Shown piece by piece: positions 25,061 to 36,179 of a stretch of 64,000 nucleotides of DNA. Within the stretch, counting starts at the first letter, position 1; each line of letters starts with the position of its first letter. This DNA comes from Blasia pusilla (Eukaryota > Marchantiophyta > Marchantiopsida > Blasiales), in assembly GCA_050084515.1 (NCBI GenBank), contig CM114272.1:33542001-33606000 (forward strand), written 5' to 3'. The position numbers and the translations under genes are program-made. The notes under the pieces are model-generated. The model was not told the origin of the DNA and searched no databases. It saw only the letters and a list, made by a program, of their open reading frames with translations.

Positions 25061-25099
25061 GATGGAGAGTTCCACGTGATTTATTGGAGATATTTTGGT

Positions 25100-26486
25100 A
25101 CTTATTGTCTTGATGTTTGGATGTTATAAGTTAGCATGGGATCGTGCGTGTTTGTGTGTATGTTCGGTGACCACGATGTATATTTTGTAGCGATGTGTAT
25201 ACGCATGAAAACTTTCCCATTAGCATCCTCAATTACCATTCCACATTTCTTGAAACGAACTTCTAAGTTGCGATCACATAATATTGCTACTGAAAGCAAA
25301 TTGTGCATCAACTCTAGTACGTATAGTACATCAGTTAACTTCTTTTCATCTCCTTACTGTGAGACAAAAGAAATTGTGTCTTTCCCTTCTACATGGCACT
25401 TTACATTATTCCCAACAGTAAAAAGGATGGGCTTCTATAGAGGCTGTAAGGAGCTATATCAATCCTTATGATTGGTCATATGCTTAGATGCTCTACTATC
25501 AAGCACCCGTGTATCTGCACTCTTTGACTAAGTGGAATGTTCTACTTGTGTGCAATACTCTTCAATTACTACCCAAGGATCTATCTCATGTTCTTCTAGT
25601 TCTATAGAATTTCGAGATTCCTTCCTAGGTCTTAAACACCATTCTTATTATCGTGACTCCTCTTTCTACAATCTTTGATAAGATGACCTAGCTTACCACA
25701 ATAAAAGCATTTGAAGGCTTTCTTTAGAAATTTCTTCTTGACATTTGAACTGTATCTTGATTTCTACCTCTCTGTACGCTGGTCATAAATACGGCATCAC
25801 TTCCCTCTCTTGCTTTGAAGTGTATTTCTTCTTCTACCAATATTGCACAAAATTATTCAATAGTAAGCAACGTGGGTCTTACTTGAATATTCAATGCAGT
25901 GACCAAACAGTCATACCTCACAGGCAAAATCCTATGCACCGTCATGCCAAATCTTTGCTAGACTTTGAAATTCCTATGGACACCATCTGATCTTGAAGAT
26001 TCTTGATCCTCGTAAAAAATTACTCCGCGCTTTCTCCTTTTGAAAATTTCTCAGACGTTAGCTCATTCTCCAGATTTTGAATCCAAGTCTCATTTATGGT
26101 TTCATACTGGTTCTTCAAAATGTTCCATGCCTCAGTAGCAGTGGTCGTAGATTGAATGAGAGTCATGACATAATCACTTCCATTCGTGGCAATAGCATAT
26201 AGAGCATTAGTATTTCTGCATTTTCATGCCAACAATATAATAGGATCGATATCACAAGATGAACACACAGAACTCAAGGTAGCTTGTGGATTCGAATCGA
26301 CCCATGTGGCCATCTCCTAGATCTCAATGATTTGAGGACAATTCTCAATTTGAACTTCCACATGATATAGTTAGACCCTTCTAACTTCCCTGCACTGACG
26401 AAGAAATAGCCATCTCTCAAGAATTTGTGCAAACACACTAGATTGCCATATACAAATTACTCGTAAACCTATAACTCTGATACCAT
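25100..26486 (-). pseudogene. Degenerate Ty1/copia gag region with primer-binding site
   Basis: On the minus strand, from right to left: a primer-binding site for initiator tRNA-Met (TGGTATCAGAGTTATA, about 26,468-26,483) right after an LTR end (TTTTCTCA); a gag region with an intact zinc knuckle near 25,669-25,720 (FKCFYCGKLGHLIKDC); and a pre-integrase segment near 25,136-25,311 (NLLSVAILCDRNLEVRF). Integrase, RT and RNase H are absent, so the body is cut short before the left LTR-like copy. The gag matches copia element 1, including the shared plus-strand word GATTGGTCATATG. Confidence 0.8.
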
Positions 26487-27400
26487 ATGAGAAAACAAAA
26501 TGTGACAAAATCAATGAAATATGTTACAAATCTTGGAGATACAAAGTGGCCTAGTCTATCTCTGAGCTAACATAAGAGCTTCGATGGAACTTGAACATGG
26601 AGATAACTCGAGATACGAGAATTCGATACCGTTGCGGCTCCCAACTATTTCACTACTCGGGAAACTAGGATTTTTTATCTATTTTTTTTTCTATTCATAG
26701 AAAAATTTTGCATCAAGGTGCCCCGCACCCTAATGCAAAATAGGGTTAGATAATCATAGTAATGCTACTCCATAAACCACCTACGTCATATTATTATTAC
26801 TCCTTTGACGTCTAAGTCGGAACCATCAATTGCAATCTAGGCTTCTCTTCATATAAGGGGTTGATCATATTAATGGTGCTGAGAGAAGTGGATGTTGAGA
26901 ATCCAAAAGAAAGTAGGGGTGCAAGCCCATATCATAACATTTACATAGGACCATAGAGTACTTGCGTAACATACATGGAGAGGTAGGAAGCCAATCCCAA
27001 TAGGTTAAGGATGACATGAGAAACCTAAGCATGTAGGTTTCTCCCAATTTAGGGTCCATTTAGTATTTGGTAGAACTTATTATTTTTGGTGTATTTGAAT
27101 TCCCAATTGTAGAAGGGACTCATGCTCTTTTTGTTGAAACTCCTTCCATGAGGAGATGAAGCTAAAGTGCTTTGCTTTGTGAGTGATCCCCGAGCCTCTC
27201 ATTATGAGAGTGGGTTTGGTTTGACGCGATCATAAGAGAGAGGTTTGTGAGGTGAGAGTGTTGTTATACTTCAGATTTACAAAGACATAACAAAAGAGGA
27301 TTGTAGAGAGAGATAATTTTTTGTGATTATGCCAAGCAAAAGCTCTAGATCGAGAGCATGAAGATTGGAGTTTGTTTTGTAGGTTGGCACCTATGTGTCC
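26487..27400 (-). repeat. LTR-like region of copia element 2, right copy
   Basis: The sequence next to the primer-binding site starts TGAGAAAACAAAATG in plus orientation, so the minus-strand LTR ends in CA as expected. It contains words shared with 22,190-22,340 and with 24,690-25,060 (GCCTCTCATTATGAGAGTGG and TTTGGTTTGACGCGATC). The far LTR end was not located, so the right limit is approximate. Confidence 0.5.
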
Positions 27401-27419
27401 CAAATTGGAGCTCATGGGA

Positions 27420-29160
27420 GTGACATAGAGCCTTAGTTTGTTTCACTTTTCTATCATAAATTTTAGATGGGAGAGTACGATTGGGAAGTACTTTCAAATT
27501 TTGGGTAGATTAGAGGCCACAAGATGATGAATCACCGATGGTGAGGAGACTATTTATTCTTGCAAAGTTTTTGATACTAGAAATAGAAAAGCTAGCTAGG
27601 AATGAAGCACAAATGAAAAAGTGCAAAATGGACGAGTGAGGGGAAGTACACAAGTAATAATGTCAAGTATTGTCATGAAGATGATTTGCGCTTGCTTAGG
27701 CTTATACTCATGACAAGCTCAACTGCCACTTTGCACCACACTAGTGTGTCATTTGATTTTAGGGTTTGATGCCACAAATAGCTAGTTGCATCTCAAGGCC
27801 TCACATAGGTTTAGGAGTTTCAATCTACTACAATGACGTCCTATTGTGCTGCTCCAACATTTATTATTGAAGTTGGTGATGATTTTCTACATTAACTTGT
27901 TCCAAGTTGACTTTGATATGTAATTCGTCATCGTTTTGTTTTGGGAATCAACCTAACATGTAAGATCAAAGGATTCAAAGCCAAGGAAGTTTTTATTTGA
28001 TACCAATAGACGAATGGATTGCATAAGGGACAAAATGGCTTATCTGGGCTATATATCTTAGCAAAAGTATGAGCTATATAATTGAAGATTGGATGGCATA
28101 AGCTAAACATGTAGGTTGTAGTTGGTATGTTGCTTAGGAGAGGTAGCGCAAGAGCCCTACGCAGGGGTAGAGACCCCACCGTAACCTTGTAGAGCAGCAG
28201 CTTTGCCTCAAAGCCTTTTGCCTCGCCCTGGCCTTGGTGTGCCTCGCTCTCCTCTTGTTGGGTGGTTTCCCGTGCTCTCACTCTTTTCCTTTTGGACGTG
28301 CTCTCTGCTCACACTTTTTGATTGATGTGTGACGCTTCTTGCCTTGCTCTCACTTTCACCTTTCCGCTCTTGTTCGACTCTTGCTCTTGCCTTTGAAGTT
28401 GCTCGATGATCCCTTGATCTTGCTATTTAGGCACCATTGCCCGAAGGCCCCAACTAATCATTGTCACAGCTTGCCCTCGGCCCTTTGACTATCGTCCACT
28501 CATGAATCCTTACAATGCAGCAGTTCTACCCTACGGTCTAGCTATCTAGATTCTCATATGAATCTTGCAAAGATTGCACTTGGTCCCAACTCGACATTGC
28601 GACTATGCCTAGGACTGTGCAAAGTGGACATGGAGCTTTTCTCATTGCGCAACCCTTGGAACTTTAACTCTTGATTCTTGTGCTTACTTTTTTGTAGCTT
28701 ATTCACTGTCGTTTGAACTTGACTCATCCCAAAACCTTGTGAGGTTGCTCACCCGCACTTGCGCTTGCTGCTAAGCTCTTAACCCGCGAATCATGTTCTT
28801 GCTCTCGAGGGTTTGATATTGCTAGTACCTTAAGATTTTTCTTGTTTATGCCATTGCTTTATGTGCACTTTGATCTTTTCCCTTGCTTTTGTTTCTCGGT
28901 TGTGCAAAAACTTGGGGTGCTCGGGCTTAGATTCATATACTTAGCTTTACACCTTGTTGTAGCTTTGCACCTACTATAGGAGGACGATATGTGCTTCAAA
29001 CCCACTTGCTAGAAATTATCCAGAAAGCTCCCCTATCTGCTTTCAAACTATCTACTATCCACTTTTTACTTTTTGTAGTTGTAGCAAGGGCCAAACGACA
29101 AAGGACCATGAATCAATTGTTGTGCAAGGAGGTTCCCAATTAAGGAACTTCCATAGATCA
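27420..29160. other. Spacer, no gene seen
   Basis: Short frames only. From about 28,140 to 29,000 the sequence is rich in CTTGC and TTGCTC words, a low-complexity pattern without a coding reading. Confidence 0.5.
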
Positions 29161-29167
29161 TAGGTCT

Positions 29168-31610
29168 ATGAAGATCATCGGACAAGAGGGACGAGCAACA
29201 ATTCTTTCTTACCTACTAGATACCAAAAAGCTTGGAAGGATATTTGGTACATGTTGTATGATTGGATCACCTTTGATTCTTCGACTGGAAGAATCCATTG
29301 TAAGATCTCTAGGGAAGGCAAAGGAAAAAGTGTCTTTGCCAGGGATGGTGCTATCAACTTTAAGGTCTTTGTCTTTACAAATTATTCAAAGTCAAATGAG
29401 TATACAAAGCTAGCTTGGGTAGCTAACAGAGCTAAGAAATCTATAGCCAAGGCCATTACTACATCCAATCAAATATGTGAGGTAACCCTCCTTATTCTAT
29501 TTAGGTGTGCATATTTCCTTGTGAAGGAGGCCATTCCTTTCTCAAAGTTCACAGGTATCTATAAGCATGGTTGCAAAAAAATAGACAAGTTCGTCCATGG
29601 GACAGATGTGGATGGATAAGTCTGGACATGGATTGCAAGAGATGGGGCCCACACTTATAGTTAATGATAGAAGGCACGGCAAGGGCGTGTGGGGAAATAA
29701 CGGGGGAGGAAGTAGAGGTGGAGGGAGGAAGAAACAAAAAAGTATGGAACATAAAGGCAAGTGGGGGGATAAGAAAGAAGAGGAAGGTGGGGCCTACATG
29801 GATAAGTCCTTCTATAAGACGGACGTAAGTCCATGGACACGGAATTTATCCACATGCAACCTTGTTTGTAAGTTGATGCTTTGTGTAAATACACCTATTA
29901 CTAGAGATATTTAATGGGATGAGAAAATTTGTAGTGAAATGCATTTTTCATAAGCATAGTTTTGTTGCAAAGGACTCTTGCTAGAGTTCACGCTTTGCCA
30001 TTTTTTGGAATTGTGATTAATGAATCTATTGATATATCTAAGACAAGGCATCTAGTTATCCTTGCAACCTTCATAGAAGAAAGTTAATCATAGTGTTGTT
30101 CTCTATAATTGCTTTATTTTGAGTCTAAGTATTCAAATGCCATCACGAATTCATTGTTAGAGTTACTTGAAGAAAGGGGTTTACATTATTCTATAATGGT
30201 AGCTTTCGGTTCTAATTGTGCCTCTTTAATGGTAGGAAGCCAAACGGGGATGGCTTCAGAATGGAAGCAAAAGGTAAACTATTATTTTAGTGCATTGTGT
30301 TGCCCATAGAACAAACCTTGCATCTCTAGATCTTACAACCGCAAAAGCAATTAATTATAAGTAAATTTCCATAGAAGTCGATTCTATTCTTAAAGATGTA
30401 GCAGATTATTTCAAAAGGTCTTTCAAGCGCAAAGTTGTTCTAGCTTCTTTGTATGAAAAGACCGATGAGTCCCAAAGAGTCATGAAAAGATAAAATACGA
30501 CGGTTGTCTAATTTGCAACTTGTATCCACTCTCTGGGATTCACTAGAATCTGTTGACATACTTTAGGGACATTTCCCCTAAAGAAGATGATGGAAATACT
30601 ATGAATCTATATGACAAGTTAAGATCATTCCCAATGATCTATCAACTCTACTTTCTAGCCAATATTCTTACTATGCTGGCCAATTTGAGCAAAATCTTGG
30701 AGTGCAAGTTTTTTGATGTTAGTACTATTGGTAGTATTGTTAAATTTGAGATTGCTTCTATTATTATGAATTTTGTGATGGAAACTCGTGATTTGAATGC
30801 ATCTACATTCATAGGATATGTGTTACCACATTCTACAAGACTTTGGACTTTCGGATGGCTATTTGAGGCAATTACAAATTAAGATTATAGGGAGGGAGTT
30901 CCATAGTATATACATGTTAAAGGATCACACATGCAAGGATTTCAAAGGTGATCTGTTGTTTTAGAAGAGTTATGCTAAGAATGTTTATGCAACCTTGGAG
31001 GATCGTCTTAGGGATAAAAATCTCATTGATGCAATGAGAATTCTAAACCCCTTGTACATGCCCTCCCGGAAAGTAGGATTGAGGAGTTTGGGTGTAAGGA
31101 CATAGAAGAGTTATGAGCAAATTTTGGTGAGAATTACCTTTGAGGGGACATTTGCAACCTCATATCATAAATGTTTCCTTCATCATGCACAAATTCCAGT
31201 CCTTTAAGTTGATGGCAACAACTGAGTGAAAGGATCGTAATTTGAGGGATTTGTGGGCAATGGTAAGTTGGAGTCCATCTTTACAAAGCAAGTTTGCAAA
31301 TTTTCTTGTGTTGGCTAATGTTGCTAGGGTCCAATGTGTTATCACTACCATATACATGTGGGGGAGGATTTTCAATTCAAAACATGATTAAGAACAAGTC
31401 TAGGAATATCTACTAAGCATTTAGATGCAGTACTCACGATTGTTTTCAAAGGACCTCCTACTAACTATGAGGACCTGCTTGTTGAATCTGTAGTTCTCTA
31501 AAAAACTTTGCAAACTTTAGGTGTATGCATGCTAGTCTAGAAAAATACCTTCCTCACTTAGAAGTTGAATCCATTTCAATTTCTAGTGACTTGGCTTCCT
31601 GATTGTATTT
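29168..31610 (+). pseudogene. Degenerate hAT-superfamily transposase (KIAA1586/ZNF862-like)
   Basis: Read in several frames, the N-terminal zinc-finger-type segment is at 29,215-29,470 (AWKDIWYMLYDWI, GKSVFARDGAINFKV, KSNEYTKLAWVANRAKKSI). The central transposase part is at 30,180-30,900 (SIMVAFGSNCASLMVGSQTG, then HRTNLAS and a helical stretch KLRSFPMIYQLYFLANILTM). The C-terminal hAT dimerisation segment is at 31,250-31,500 (FLVLANVARVQCVITTIYM, then GRIFNSKH and KHLDAVLTIVFKGPPTNYED). Stops and frameshifts are frequent, and a TIR element interrupts it at 29,566-29,864. Intact relatives bind and cut hAT ends in the nucleus; this one is inactive. Terminal repeats were not found. Confidence 0.82.
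29566..29864. mobile_element. hAT-type short TIR element inside the hAT transposase (copy 7)
   Basis: The unit reads CATGGTTGCAAAAAAATAGA .. CCACATGCAACCTTG, the same orientation as copy 5. The flanking octamers TCTATAAG (29,558-29,565) and TTTGTAAG (29,865-29,872) match at 6 of 8. Transposase-like coding is readable before it, so the insertion came after the transposase copy was in place. The purine-rich interior resembles copies 2 and 5. Confidence 0.85.
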
Positions 31611-31619
31611 GTACATTTT

Positions 31620-34600
31620 TTTCACAATTTTAGGGCCCCTTTAGAATACTTGGGAGCCTTACAGCTCCAAGTAGTCCAAAGGGGCAAGATCCTTGGCTCT
31701 CAATTGGTTGAGAGGCATGGTCAGGTTCAACTCCTGCCAAGGATTCAATTCTAAAATGTGGGTATAAGTGTGGAAGGTAATCTGAATGTCAGGGAAAAGT
31801 GTTCGTGCATAATTGCTTGCAAGCCAAGGAGGGATGAGTCTTTTGTGGGTATTATTTGTCTCAGCCATGCCTTCCAAGCAAGGATCAGTTGACAAAGTGG
31901 CCAACCACAAGATGAAAGTAGAGAAGAGAAAAGAACCCTAAAATTTTGGCTAGAATTATTAGAAATTTTAAAATCAGCGGGAAATAGGCTTGAGCAACTT
32001 TGGGATTCTCGAGAGAAATTGAGTTAAATCTCAATTTTAACTCAGTGCTAAAAGAAAACCCATGTTTTCTACTTGCTCTTTTAATTTTTACCTGCCAAGG
32101 CCGGCCACCCACTTAAAAAAACCATTTTAATTCAAAAATACCTAGATATTATCTGAAGATCTTTTTTTAAATCCTCGGACCTTGCTCCCTCCTCTTCTTC
32201 TCTTAACTAATTCCCTCCCCTTAAAATATGCGGGTTTCATGAGCAAGGATACCCTCCAAGGACAAGGGAAACTCACATGAAGACCTTTCCTCTAAAATGC
32301 TCCTATGTTAATTGTACAGATACATGATAATATTTTAGGAATTTTAGTATTTTGTGTGAAATATTGGACATATCTAAAAAGTGCTTCAATTTTGCTAGTT
32401 TTTTACGATCACATCTCAGAGCCCCAAACAAGAACGGAGAGAGACACATCTCCCTCACTCTCGACACGGAGGAGTAATGCAACAATATGGAGAGGCTTCA
32501 TGAGAAAGAAGCAAAACCTCATACATAACCTTGATGAAACGCCCATGAGAAGGAACCAAAAAACATTATCACTTACTTGTCTACTACCCACCTCTTACGG
32601 ACACCATTCTCACAGATAAGAAGCCCACTCCTCATTCCATTTGTATCATCCACTTCTCTCACACATCAGTTCTTACAAAATTTAACTATAATCAACATCA
32701 ACCCATCTAATTAAAAATGACAAAAAAAGCTACCATTCACAATTGAAAGTTCCAAAAAAAAAACCAACACTAAAACAAGGCCGAGACAAAACCCACATCC
32801 TTTGTGAAAGCTACCCGTTCGAAATGTCTTTTAGCGAACTTGGTTACGTAGTGACGGAAGGGCAATGGGAAGAGAAAAGTTGCATAGCCAGAAAATAAGC
32901 CCACCCCAAACCAATTTCAATGAAAGGGTATAGAAGTGGTCTGAAACTGGAAATAGAAGTAAATGGAAGTCAAGTCAACATAAGATAATTTTATGAGTGG
33001 AAGTGAGGGAAAAGGAGTCTCAACTTGAGTACACACCAAATATTCACTAGAGAGAACTACGGTCCCAAAAAAAAACTGAAAAGAATTACTATCCCCTAGC
33101 TAGGGGACTCCACACCATGCAAATTCTAGAGGGAAGCTGCTGGGTAGAATTTCAGAAAATTGAGGGAAGAGAGAGTTCCATGTACCCGATAAACATGAAT
33201 TTTGTAAAATAAAAATGAAAAGAAAAAACCAATGGACAAAAGAACTGTCCGAACCTGCACAAAGCTCCCGCGCAAATGGCACGTGAACAGTGAGCCAATA
33301 AGGATCTCGCACGAAGGCTGGTCCATGCTCCCATATTGCTCGGATCAGCGATAAGAAAACAAAACGGGTGCCAAAGCTCAAAGTCACAAGGCCCCACTTC
33401 TAATCGTCGCGACCCCCCGTCAATCGTCGCGACCCTCCGTGTTTACTGAGGTTCGTCACTTCCCAATCACACTTTGTTGTGGCGGTTCTCGTCACTTCTT
33501 GAACCTTGTTCTTGTGCGGCCTTTGAGACGGGTGGGATAGAAACTAATTATTAGTAACAGGTATGAAGGACACGTGGATGACTTAAATGGTGGGAAAAAA
33601 GAACTGGAGTACCTGTATGGCCCAGGGTCCTTGTAGTTTTTTGGCGAGAACCGGTACATTTCCGATCTTAATGGTCGAGGATGGTAATTTTGAATATTTT
33701 CTTGAATCCGGCCGGCTAAAGAGATACAAATTCAAAGGAGGACCCCTCTATTCTGCCGGTTTTTTGCCGTTGATTTGCAAAGTGAATCGGAAATTCTAAA
33801 TTTCCACCGGCTAGGTTAACACGTAACCCCGATTCTCCCCGGACATAGGTATGGCCGTAATAGTAATAATCACTCCTTGAAATCTCGACGACAAAGCATG
33901 AGATGCAGAGAGAATAAAAGCAGACATCTGCATGCCCCCTCATCTCATCCGTATGGATTGGTAATAGAGGCTGTAAGGAAAACATTTTAAAAAGTTAAAA
34001 AATTTGGAACAACCCGAGAAATCTATGGGGTGCTCTTAAGCTATGTAGGGTTGGGGAAGCCCCTTAGGACACTTGGATACTCTAGATGGAGAAGAAAAAA
34101 TAAAATTGTATGTAGGGGCTGTAATAATGATGTGATCATATGTGGATAGGGGAGTAGTTTTTCCCCCTTGTGTTCATAGAGTCCCGCGTATGTATCCCAT
34201 GGAGTGTGGAAGGATTCTCATGAAAAGAGGATGGGGGAGATGTAAAGTAGATGAAAACAAGGGGATTCAACTTCTGAAGTTTACATGGTGAGCTTTCAAC
34301 TCCTATGAGGTCATAGAAGGGTATGTTGCAAGTAATTTCGGATAAACCATTTAAATTATTTACTTATGAACCACAAGGAATCTACTCAATGATAAACCTT
34401 GTGGTTGGTTTTTTTTTCTTTTTCGATGTCTAAGGGTCTGATCCCATGGGCAATCGGGATCGCCGCAACCCGGAAATGGTCCCAAAAGCGGTTTCTATAC
34501 ATGGATTGAGAAATAAAGACAGTGAAAAATGTCAAGAAGAGAATCAAATCAGTTTGGAATGCAACTGAATTTGCCCATGGGATATGGCCCTTGAGCCCAT

Positions 34601-35200
34601 ACATGGCTTTCCGCTTAAGAATCTATCCATTGGATGGAAGAATGGGATATCTTGGTTGGAGTTTATTTTTTGTATTAAGGGGACCTCATAGTGAATCGCT
34701 TGGTCTAAGCGTGCTAGTGGATTATCGTGCACGGGTTAAATTAACCATCATCAACCTAAAAGCATGCTTAATGATTTAATTGAACCTAAGGCGAGCAATC
34801 CTCTTGACCGAGATGGCCAGGACCCATAGGTGAGGAGTTTGAGAATCGAAAACGCACACTGGAATAATAATGTAGATTTAATTTTATTTATTTTCAAGAG
34901 TGATTCAATATTGTTTTGTGAAATCAAAGACAGCATTCAAAACTTGTTTTTAAGAAATGTGATTTTGATTTGAATTGCAAATCATTTTATTATCATCTAT
35001 ATCGTTCAAATACAAAGTCATCTACATTTTGTCCAAAACATACTATCATTAAGAATATTCTATTACCATATGAACATCAAAACCTCTAAGTATGATATCC
35101 ATACATCATAGAGGTTTGTTACCATTCCCTTACCATGATCAAGTGCCGGATTCCTCTACTACTTCCCCTTAACACTAAAATCAAACTTTACAACAAGTGG
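31620..35200. other. Spacer, no gene recognised
   Basis: No coding unit could be supported. At 33,398-33,441 an approximately 19-bp unit (AATCGTCGCGACCCNCCGT) is tandemly duplicated. A moderately GC-rich patch covers 33,400-33,850. Around 34,390-34,760 overlapping open frames lie on both strands without a recognisable product. Confidence 0.45.
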
Positions 35201-36179
35201 ATTTCCCTCCACCATTAGTCGACCACAATTGAGCATGCCACAGCAAACCAGTTGGGAAATCGCTGCCATGTCACTCGTATGGTATCGACATGGGGCAGGT
35301 CAAGGAGTTCAAAAACATGGTCACAAGGGTGTGCAGGGAGATAAGTTGAAGCAAGAATCATCAGTTAGTTTATTACCAAAGTACATACACGAACCTCACC
35401 TTCTCCACATCAATGCTTTCTCCAAAGTCGCTCTTTCAACATCTTAAAACAAGACATGCCAACGTGAACTGCTCTTGTTATTCTCGTAGCTAGTTATAGA
35501 CACCTTAAGCTGAAACCTCGACATGATGTCAGTCGATATTATTCACCCACATCTGATAGTGATGATGCTAAGGCACCACTTCTGTATCCATGGAAGATCA
35601 ATTCCTGAACTGCCCTCTCACACTAGGGCATGCAAGGATCAGTTTGAGAGATGGATTGGATTCAGACGCATGAGAGTCATGTTATCAAACAAGCACAGAA
35701 GGGAGAGCACACTCTTAACTCTTGAAAAAGTGGTGAAATGTGGGTGGATCTGTTATCTCGATAGGGTTGCCAAGTTTACAGACCGAGGCTTCTCTTGGAT
35801 CTACAGGCATGCTGCTTGAAACCTCGCACTTATTCGCAGTGCCAATTATTTATGTATATATGTATGTACGCCACACTTTGGAGCTGCCAGCTACCTAATT
35901 GCCCCAGAGACGGAGGAGGAGAATCGCTCGCTACACTAGCAAAATTTTGTGAGACTGGGAATGAGTGGAAACCAAAACCACCGATGGGAAAAAGACGCGC
36001 AGAGAGAAGGGAAAAAAAAATGTATGATCGACTTTGCAAAATATGTAGAGGGCGATGAAGGAGGTGGAAACTTATCAACATCTGCTCTGTCAAATCTCTG
36101 AGAGAGTACAGATTGGGAATGATTTCTCACAACAGGGACGTTAGTAAATTACATAAGTGTCAAGGACCCTATGAGAAGG
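35200..36179. other. 3' flank of the MYCBPAP-family gene, with open plus-strand frames
   Basis: This lies directly downstream of the MYCBPAP-family stop codon and should hold its 3' UTR on the minus strand. Two plus-strand frames are open (35,523-35,819, 98 residues; 35,795-36,058, 87 residues). The latter encodes SCQLPNCP, which is also the C-terminal motif of the gene on the other strand. Neither frame resembles a family I know. No clear polyadenylation signal decides the 3' end. Confidence 0.4.
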
